Shown here in pieces: positions 45,852-51,358 of a stretch of 51,358 bases of DNA. The first letter of the stretch is position 1; each line of letters begins with the position of its first letter. The translations under genes and the position numbers were made by a program. The notes below the pieces were generated by a model. That model ran no database searches, had not been told where the DNA came from, and saw only the letters and a program-made list of their open reading frames with translations. The DNA comes from Desulfobulbaceae bacterium. GTDB taxonomy: Bacteria; Desulfobacterota; Desulfobulbia; Desulfobulbales; Desulfobulbaceae. The DNA is taken from positions 64,795-116,152 of the forward strand of contig JAAYIE010000003.1 of assembly GCA_012744275.1 (NCBI GenBank). Reading direction: 5' to 3'.

Positions 45852-47282
45852 CTAGAAACGGTAATACAGAAAGGGGCTGTAGGAGCCTGCCAGTATATAC
45901 ATATAGGAGAGAACAAAAAGTGCCGTTGCCCACGATGCCTGCAGCCCCAGAGCTGCACTGCGGGGCAGGAAACGGTCTGCGGTTCTTAAACTGCTTACAC
46001 CCACATTTTTTCCCAGCTTTTCCATAAGCGGGGTCGCAAAAAGAAGGCCGAGAATGAGGGCAACGAGCTTTTCGTAACTGACCAGTTCAAAGAAGGTCTT
46101 GGCCTCGGGCGCCACAGTGAGGCCCATAAGGGCAAGGTAGATATCTTTTGCCTGACCGATGGTATCTGCCCGGAAAAGGACCCAGCCAAACATCACAGCC
46201 AGCATAGCGTAGGTATGCCGCAAAAGACGAGGCAGACGATACAACACTCGCCTCCACCCCAGGCGTTCCACAACAAGCAGCAAACCATGAAAGACACCCC
46301 AAAGTACAAAGGTATACGCCGCTCCGTGCCAAAGGCCACAAAGGAAGAAAACCAGGAAAAGATTGCACAGAGTCCTTGGCATGCCTTTGCGGTTACCTCC
46401 CAGAGGGATATAGAGGTAGTCGCGAAACCAGGTTGAGAGCGAGATATGCCAGCGCCGCCAGAATTCCGTAATGGATTGGCTGAAATATGGATAGCGGAAG
46501 TTGCGCGGCAGACGGAAGCCCAGCATGATGCCCAAGGCAATTGCCATGAATGAGTATCCACAAAAATCAAAATAGATTTGCAAGGTATAGGCCAGAACGC
46601 CGAGCCACGCTGTTGGCGCATTAAGGGCAGTTGCAGGCAAGGCGAAGACGTTATCAGCCACTACAGCCACATTGTTGGCAATGAGCACTTTTTGCGCCAT
46701 GCCAAGGGCAAAAAGCCTCAGCCCGAAACCGATGCGGCGTACGGTGAAACACCTTCTGACCAAGGCCTTGGCGATGGTGTGGTAGCGCACAATGGGCCCG
46801 GCTACCATGTGCGGAAACATTGCAATATAGAGCCCGACCTTCAGGGGCGAGGTGGAGTGAATGGCAACACCACGATACACATCCACCAGGTAGGAAATAC
46901 TGTGGAAAGTGAAATATGAGATCCCCAAGGGCAGGTGCGGATGGTGAAAATTGCCCGTCTCTATACCAAAAAAATCCGGCAGGACAGAAACTAAAACGAA
47001 GGTAAAATATTTGTAATAAAAGAGCAGGGAACAGTTTGCCGCCACGCCAAAAGCCAGAGCCCATCGTTTACGCAGTTCCGTACGACTCCCACCGATGAGC
47101 AGGCCAAAGATATAGTTGATCAGGACGAAGGCGAGCAAAATGCCAGTGTACTTGGTTTCTCCCCAATAGAAGAAAGCCAGGCTGAACAGGAAAAAGGTAA
47201 GGTTTTTCCAGGGCAGGAGAAAATAGACTGCTAAAAAGATGGGGGCGAAATAGGCCAGAAAAACAACCGATGGGAACAGCAT
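45852..47282 (-). CDS. MBOAT O-acyltransferase (AlgI-like), second copy
   Basis: 476 residues, paralogue of the gene at 38650. Motifs: FTFHSISYLVDVYRGVAI, PHMVAGPIVRYHTIAKALV, EFWRRWHISLSTWFRDYLYIPLGG and the catalytic His in CGLWHGAAYTFVLWGVFHG. About eleven helices. It forms a pair with the following AlgJ-like gene. It probably takes acyl groups from a cytoplasmic donor such as acetyl-CoA and delivers them to the periplasmic partner. Confidence 0.93.
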   Translation of the reverse strand: MLFPSVVFLAYFAPIFLAVYFLLPWKNLTFFLFSLAFFYWGETKYTGILLAFVLINYIFGLLIGGSRTELRKRWALAFGVAANCSLLFYYKYFTFVLVSVLPDFFGIETGNFHHPHLPLGISYFTFHSISYLVDVYRGVAIHSTSPLKVGLYIAMFPHMVAGPIVRYHTIAKALVRRCFTVRRIGFGLRLFALGMAQKVLIANNVAVVADNVFALPATALNAPTAWLGVLAYTLQIYFDFCGYSFMAIALGIMLGFRLPRNFRYPYFSQSITEFWRRWHISLSTWFRDYLYIPLGGNRKGMPRTLCNLFLVFFLCGLWHGAAYTFVLWGVFHGLLLVVERLGWRRVLYRLPRLLRHTYAMLAVMFGWVLFRADTIGQAKDIYLALMGLTVAPEAKTFFELVSYEKLVALILGLLFATPLMEKLGKNVGVSSLRTADRFLPRSAALGLQASWATALFVLSYMYILAGSYSPFLYYRF

Positions 47283-47320
47283 CTCGAGAAGCGCTTGCCT
47301 TGGTTAAAGGGTATGTGTTC

Positions 47321-47378
47321 CGACCTGAGCTGCCGGGTATGGGTTGCGCCGCGATGCAGTACACGGCAGCTCAGGTCG
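47321..47378. repeat. 15-base perfect inverted repeat with 28-base spacer
   Basis: CGACCTGAGCTGCCG at 47321-47335 and its exact reverse complement at 47364-47378. Lies in the 251-base spacer between the DUF5989 gene and the MBOAT gene. It is GC-rich and without a T-run, so a simple terminator is unlikely; it could be an operator, an RNA-processing hairpin or the trace of a mobile repeat. Confidence 0.6.
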
Positions 47379-47533
47379 ATACGGGTACAGCACAATACAA
47401 ATGCTTGCTGCTTCTTGCCGTACCCAATGGGTGCTAGAATATTCTGTTTGTCCGTGCTTAGTTACCGTGTATGGCGGCATGCTTGTCCTTGATCAAATCA
47501 TGCAGGACAGCGGCAATTAAGCCATGTTGCGCC

Positions 47534-47698
47534 TTAAAACAGGGTGTAAATAAAAGGAGCTGAAACCTGACCGGCAACGATTAACAGGCTGATAAATAAA
47601 AAAAATAACACTAATGGAACAATCCACCATGCCTTATGTTTGACGGCAAACTGAAAAAAATTTTTTACGAGCACAATTAAATGTTTTATAAAATGCAT
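47534..47698 (-). CDS. DUF5989-family mini-protein
   Basis: 54 residues from ATG 47698, preceded by AGGTGGA at 4 bases. Sequence pattern: short polar start, KHKAWWIVPLVLFFLF with the W-W turn, one helix, then the ending SAPFIYTLF, which is the family signature of DUF5989. Members sit in carbamoyltransferase-SxtJ clusters. Here the gene is 4.6 kb upstream of SxtJ, with an MBOAT pair and SGNH gene in between. A longer frame to 47773 lacks a good start. Confidence 0.8.
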   Translation of the reverse strand: MHFIKHLIVLVKNFFQFAVKHKAWWIVPLVLFFLFISLLIVAGQVSAPFIYTLF

Positions 47699-48013
47699 AT
47701 AATCCACCTGATCACACGGTATTTGAGTACAATCATTAACACCGGTACGTATTCCTGAACACCACACCTGCATTATTTATCAAATGCAGATAATATTTCA
47801 GGTCCCCATGATTCGTTCCTGTACAGCAGACAGGATTGCACCTTTTTCTGTAATGAACTTCTTTTTCTCTACAAAAGATACCTTACGCTGTTAATGAAAA
47901 TAAGCTGTAAATCGACAAAACACATCTATTCCCTGCTCCCACAGCAGCCCAGCATATGCAGGAATCTCTTCTTATCTTATCAGGATCACCTGTATTTTTT
48001 GCATGATACCCGA
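47699..48013. other. 315-base AT-rich spacer, no gene recognised
   Basis: Between the methyltransferase stop and the DUF5989 start. Composition is clearly more AT-rich than the rest of the locus. Short frames on the plus strand have no family features. It probably holds the promoter of the DUF5989-MBOAT unit; no exact promoter could be fixed. Confidence 0.35.
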
Positions 48014-48715
48014 CTATTGCGCCCTGATAATTATAGCCAGTTCCTTGAACCCGTAACCAATATATTCTGCGGAAAGATTATTTTTTCCAAGAAAATCAGT
48101 TAGTACTGCATGGCCGTCTTCTTCCCATCCCGGAAAATTAAAATAATCATCCAGTACAATCACTGTCCCTGGATGTATTCTCCCGGTAAGACACTCCAAA
48201 ATTGTCGCGGTTGATGAACGTAAATCACAATCAATATGTAAAAATGCAATAGAATCGCTGTACTGTTTGCACCATCCTGGCAACGAATCCTCAAAATACC
48301 CCTTCCACAGCTTGACGTTCGCTGGAACCTTCGGCATCTTTCCATGGGTAGTAAAGGCACCCTCCGGATTATGGGCCCATTGTTCTGGCAATCCTTGAAA
48401 AGAATCGAAACCGTGAATTTGCTTGCCGGGGTTATTTTTGGCTATATACCGGATGGATTCTCCTTTAAAAACACCAAATTCCAGATACAATCCGTTCAAG
48501 GACACCTTGGACAGGGCAATATCCATTAATTTCTTTGGGGATCTGGCGGCAACAGCCCTAGGACAATGCTCCAGTATAAAGGCAACAGAAGAATCATGCG
48601 CCATCTTATTCAGAGTTGAGTAGGGATGATTTGCAGCATATTCAAAACTTGCATATACCTGCATTATTTTTTCTTTCACAAAATTTCTGAATATATAGTT
48701 GCCAAGCAAAGACAT
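48014..48715 (-). CDS. Class I SAM-dependent methyltransferase (TylF/MycF-like)
   Basis: 233 residues. SAM-binding motif I LYLEFGVFKGESIRYIA, GFDSFQGLPEQW, and the metal/catalytic region FLHIDCDLRSSTATILE and VIVLDDYFNFPGW match the TylF/MycF family, Mg-dependent sugar O-methyltransferases of macrolide and glycan pathways. It may methylate a sugar hydroxyl of the surface glycan. GGAGA is 6 bases before the ATG. The gene is AT-richer than its neighbours, which suggests recent transfer. Confidence 0.85.
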   Translation of the reverse strand: MSLLGNYIFRNFVKEKIMQVYASFEYAANHPYSTLNKMAHDSSVAFILEHCPRAVAARSPKKLMDIALSKVSLNGLYLEFGVFKGESIRYIAKNNPGKQIHGFDSFQGLPEQWAHNPEGAFTTHGKMPKVPANVKLWKGYFEDSLPGWCKQYSDSIAFLHIDCDLRSSTATILECLTGRIHPGTVIVLDDYFNFPGWEEDGHAVLTDFLGKNNLSAEYIGYGFKELAIIIRAQ

Positions 48716-48880
48716 AATCTTTCTCCGATCAGGATAATGGATATATACAAATATTATAAACCGACCAATGGCACAGTTGTTTGCCTCTCGTTCACTTGCT
48801 GCTGGAATACAGTACTTTTTCCTCTTTTATGGAGCGAACAACCTGTCTATCCACTGCACAATCACCGACAAGGCAAAGGA

Positions 48881-48911
48881 GTGCGGTGCCAGGTACGCTG
48901 GCAGCCAGCAC
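48881..48911. terminator. Hairpin after the acyltransferase gene, possible terminator
   Basis: TGCCAG-GTACG-CTGGCA stem extended by outer GTGC/GCAC pairs, 14 bases after the stop of the acyltransferase gene on the minus strand. There is no T-run, so termination is only possible. The surrounding 210-base spacer (48716-48924) has no other recognised feature. Confidence 0.35.
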
Positions 48912-48924
48912 TGGTTTCCGTTGG

Positions 48925-49719
48925 CTAACCATTTCCATCCTCCCTCTTATCATGCTGTTCAGGAGAAACACCTGCCCGCATCCTGACCACCTGGGCAGGC
49001 ACGCCCAAGGCAATGGAATAATCAGGCAGATCCCTGGTAACGACAGACCCGGCACCAACCACACAACCTTTGCCGATTTGCACCCCATCCAGTACAACAG
49101 CGCCGGCCCCAAGCCAGGCCCCATCGCCGATGCTCAGAGGCCCACGGGAAAAACCGCCTTGATCCATGATCGCTTGATCAAGACGGTTCAGGTAGTACCT
49201 GCCGCCACCAAGATAGCAATTGCCTGCAATCAGGACAGCCTTGCCAATTGTAATGCCTGCTACGGAACTCAAAACAACATTGCAGCCAATATCCGCCCTG
49301 TTGCCAATGTGCACAGGTCCGGTCTTACCCTGGATAATACAATTTCTCGAAATGATGACATCATCACCAAAGGTGATGCCACCTTCGCCGCTTCCGCTCG
49401 CATCGAGCATGGCATAATCATCTATGGCCACGCGCTTGCCAAAAGACATCTTCCCCGGGTGCCTGAGGATCAACCCCTTGCCCAAAATCAAACCATGCCC
49501 CGACTGCTTAAACAGCCTCGGGAAAACGAGTTTTCGCAGCAGATATCCCAGACCCCCGGCGACATTACCACAAAGCAGCAGCGCGATTTCATAGTACAGC
49601 AGCGTAAAAAAAGATCTGCTCCCCAGTGTTTTCAGACAATACCGCTGCAGCAGGGAAGTATTGCTGCCATGCAGTTGCTCATGCAAGGCCTGTTTGGGTG
49701 TCGGAATATCTTTTTTCAT
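48925..49719 (-). CDS. Hexapeptide-repeat acyltransferase (LbH family)
   Basis: 264 residues. N-terminal 60 residues are helical with a hydrophobic segment. From about residue 75 to 240 the left-handed beta-helix is visible as repeated I-G-x/V-G-x hexads: ILGKGLILR, IGNRADIGCN, IGKAVLIAGN, IGDGAWLGAGAVVLDGVQIGKGCVVGAGSVVTRDL, ending DYSIALGVPAQVVR, as in sugar O-acetyltransferases. Acetyl-CoA to a sugar hydroxyl is the likely reaction. GGAGAGG lies about 9 bases before the ATG. Confidence 0.87.
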   Translation of the reverse strand: MKKDIPTPKQALHEQLHGSNTSLLQRYCLKTLGSRSFFTLLYYEIALLLCGNVAGGLGYLLRKLVFPRLFKQSGHGLILGKGLILRHPGKMSFGKRVAIDDYAMLDASGSGEGGITFGDDVIISRNCIIQGKTGPVHIGNRADIGCNVVLSSVAGITIGKAVLIAGNCYLGGGRYYLNRLDQAIMDQGGFSRGPLSIGDGAWLGAGAVVLDGVQIGKGCVVGAGSVVTRDLPDYSIALGVPAQVVRMRAGVSPEQHDKREDGNG

Positions 49720-49766
49720 GTGTGCACGCCCTCTCCTACCGGATGATCACAGCAGCAATGCCGGTT

Positions 49767-50753
49767 TCAGGGCGCAATCAAGCCTTCCTGCCGGTACCAG
49801 TCCCCGGTGCGTTTAAGGCCTTCATGCAGATCCACTTTCGGGGCATACCCAAGAAGCCGCCCGGCTTTTTCAATGCTGAAAGCACGGCTTTTCGAAAAAA
49901 ATTCCACCCGGCGGGGGTAGAGCGGCGGCGCTATGCCAAGCGGCCGGCACAATTTATCGCAAAGCACCGAGGCCATATAGACGGGCTGGTAGGGGATGCG
50001 TAGAAACGGCCGGGGTTTTCCGAGCACATCTGCAATGGTGTCCACCAGTTCCCGCAGGGTGGTATACCGGCGGCCGCCAATGGTGAAGACCTCTCCTACA
50101 GCCTCAGGCCTGGTACCGGCCAGGATAAAACCATCAACCAGATCATCGATATAGGTCATATGGTAGAGCGATTCGCCTGAGCCGATCATGACAAACATCT
50201 TTTTGCTAATGGGCCTGAATAGCTTAAGGAAACGGGTATCGCCTGGGCCGTAAATGCCCACCGGTCGCACTACGGAAACCGGCAAGCCCTCGGCTGCATA
50301 GCGCAGCGCCAGCAGTTCCCCTTCCTTTTTGGACTCCTGATAGTGGTCACCAGGTTCAAAACGGTAGTTTTCATCTGCCGGCGGGTCGTTAATTTCGCCC
50401 TGCACGCCAACCGTCGAAGAATGGACAAACCGCTGTACCCGGGCAGCCTTGGCAGCTTCAAGCAGGTTGCGGGTAGCCTCCACATTAACCAGGAAAAATT
50501 CCTGGGTATCAACATGCTCGGTACGGTAGGCCGCGGCGATGTGATAGACCCGGTCTATCTCGTCGAAGTGCTGGTTGACAGAGGCAGCATCCTTGATATC
50601 CACAATGCGGCATTCGACCCCCATTGCCCGCAAAGGATCAACCCGAGGGCTGGGGCGGACAAAGGCTACCACCTGCTCCCCTGATTCAACCAGGCGGCGA
50701 CACAAATTGCTGCCGGTAAAGCCGGTTGCGCCGGTAACCAGTATTTTCCCCAT
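49767..50753 (-). CDS. NAD-dependent epimerase/dehydratase (extended SDR)
   Basis: 328 residues. Extended short-chain dehydrogenase: GATGFTGSNLCRRL (nucleotide loop), FVHSSTVGV with the catalytic Ser, YQESKKEGE (Tyr-x-x-x-Lys), and VVRPVGIYGPGD. Nearest types are dihydroflavonol-4-reductase-like / 3-beta-HSD-like or NDP-sugar epimerases. Strong AAGGAGG site 5 bases before ATG 50753. It could make a nucleotide sugar for the glycan locus or act on a lipid; the sequence does not decide. Confidence 0.88.
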   Translation of the reverse strand: MGKILVTGATGFTGSNLCRRLVESGEQVVAFVRPSPRVDPLRAMGVECRIVDIKDAASVNQHFDEIDRVYHIAAAYRTEHVDTQEFFLVNVEATRNLLEAAKAARVQRFVHSSTVGVQGEINDPPADENYRFEPGDHYQESKKEGELLALRYAAEGLPVSVVRPVGIYGPGDTRFLKLFRPISKKMFVMIGSGESLYHMTYIDDLVDGFILAGTRPEAVGEVFTIGGRRYTTLRELVDTIADVLGKPRPFLRIPYQPVYMASVLCDKLCRPLGIAPPLYPRRVEFFSKSRAFSIEKAGRLLGYAPKVDLHEGLKRTGDWYRQEGLIAP

Positions 50754-50830
50754 TTCTGCCTCCTTGTATCAAAAGAGTGTACCCTGGTGCAATATGTGGA
50801 TCGACAAAATCTGTGTTCAATCCGTCCAGT

Positions 50831-51358
50831 TTATTCGCCACTTGGGACCGCACACCAGGGAAAACAATGCCGTAGCCGTTGTATTTCCTCAAAGTGCTGC
50901 TCTTCATCCCAGGGAAAAAGCCCCGCCAACTGTGGAGCCAGCTCAAGCGCCCTTAGCGGATTGTCACCCAGGGTTGTGCGACGGAGGATGAGGTCATCCA
51001 GGTGCACAACCGCCTGCTCTGAGATGATAGCCCGCAGCTTTTCTTGCCAGGATTGATCGTTTGCATCTGGTTGCCAGTCCGGATCGAAATACCCCGGAAT
51101 AGCGGCTGGATCATCTCCACCCTGCAAATGCTCTGTGATCACTGTGCTGCGCTCTGGAAAAATCTTTTTCAAGGCCTTTTCCGCCACCAGCCTTGCGGTG
51201 GTAAATTTCACCCCGGAGACAGTGTAGGCTCCTCGCGGGCCTCCCTGCGCGCCATGGTCTTTAATCACTTCCCGCACCGCCAGCTTGGATGAGCCTTGTT
51301 CCCTGGCCGGCAACAGACCAGCATACACATGCAGCACTTCCTTTCGCTGCAGGTTCAA
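50831..51358 (-). CDS. glpD: FAD-dependent glycerol-3-phosphate dehydrogenase, C-terminal part
   Basis: 175 residues; the gene begins beyond 51358. LPAREQGSSKLAVREVIKDHG, the block VSGVKFTTARLVAEKAL and later HLDDLILRRTTLGDNP match the end of GlpD/GlpA-type dehydrogenases, flavoproteins at the inner membrane that oxidise glycerol-3-phosphate to dihydroxyacetone phosphate and pass electrons to quinone. The ending and stop at 50831 look complete. The FAD-binding N-terminus is outside the window, so the exact subtype is open. Confidence 0.85.
   Translation of the reverse strand: MNLQRKEVLHVYAGLLPAREQGSSKLAVREVIKDHGAQGGPRGAYTVSGVKFTTARLVAEKALKKIFPERSTVITEHLQGGDDPAAIPGYFDPDWQPDANDQSWQEKLRAIISEQAVVHLDDLILRRTTLGDNPLRALELAPQLAGLFPWDEEQHFEEIQRLRHCFPWCAVPSGE

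Noticed and set aside
48781-49746. 321-codon open frame on the plus strand
   Set aside because: It is opposite to the hexapeptide acyltransferase, whose repeated motif leaves the antisense strand open; no family features or start site.

Overview
The window looks like a chromosomal segment of a Gram-negative, anaerobe-type bacterium, most likely a deltaproteobacterium / Desulfobacterota of the Desulfobulbales kind. This is inferred from gene content, not from a marker gene. Pointers are lipid A/O-antigen genes (MsbA, a WaaL-type ligase, a family 9 heptosyltransferase), a stand-alone IMP cyclohydrolase beside purN and pyrR, a manganese-type pyrophosphatase, FolE2, and a selenocysteine-encoding gene. 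No rRNA, tRNA, CRISPR array, prophage or intact insertion sequence was seen.

Left part (1-17.5 kb): mostly housekeeping. Minus-strand genes 1-3291 encode a heptosyltransferase (cut by the window edge), an O-antigen ligase and MsbA. Upstream lie a U32 peptidase-family (rRNA hydroxylase-like) gene and a soluble histidine kinase. A tightly overlapping cluster follows: hslR - IMP cyclohydrolase - purN - pyrR. folE2 lies on the plus strand, then gabD and an AEC carrier on the minus strand. A class III adenylate cyclase is divergent from rarA. Overlapping the 3' end of rarA is the most striking gene of the window: an exported UshA-like metallophosphatase-fold protein whose frame is interrupted by an in-frame TGA in a C-G-U motif, followed at the correct distance by a hairpin that fits a bacterial SECIS. 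A strong symmetric terminator and a minus-strand Mn-pyrophosphatase gene with a recognisable sigma-70 promoter follow.

Middle and right (17.5-49.7 kb): a very long minus-strand surface-polysaccharide locus, read from right to left. It holds a sugar O-acetyltransferase of the hexapeptide type, a TylF-like methyltransferase, a DUF5989 mini-protein, two MBOAT + AlgJ/AlgX-like O-acylation pairs, an SGNH hydrolase, an SxtJ-like protein and a NodU/TobZ-type carbamoyltransferase. Then come a glycosyltransferase, a spermidine-synthase-like membrane protein, a two-domain HAD protein, a DUF2142 membrane protein, two secreted proteins (one with a poly-glycine/CFI-box C-terminus), two LPG-synthase-TM flippase-like proteins (one fused to a beta-propeller), four GT2 glycosyltransferases and a WbaP-like initiating sugar-phosphate transferase. 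Many genes overlap by ATGA/TAATG/TTGA junctions, so they are probably translated from a few long transcripts. Together they would start a repeat unit on undecaprenyl phosphate, extend it, and decorate it with acyl, carbamoyl and methyl groups. No Wzx or Wzz is visible here.

Far right (49.7-51.4 kb): an NAD-dependent epimerase/dehydratase and the 3' part of a glycerol-3-phosphate dehydrogenase gene.
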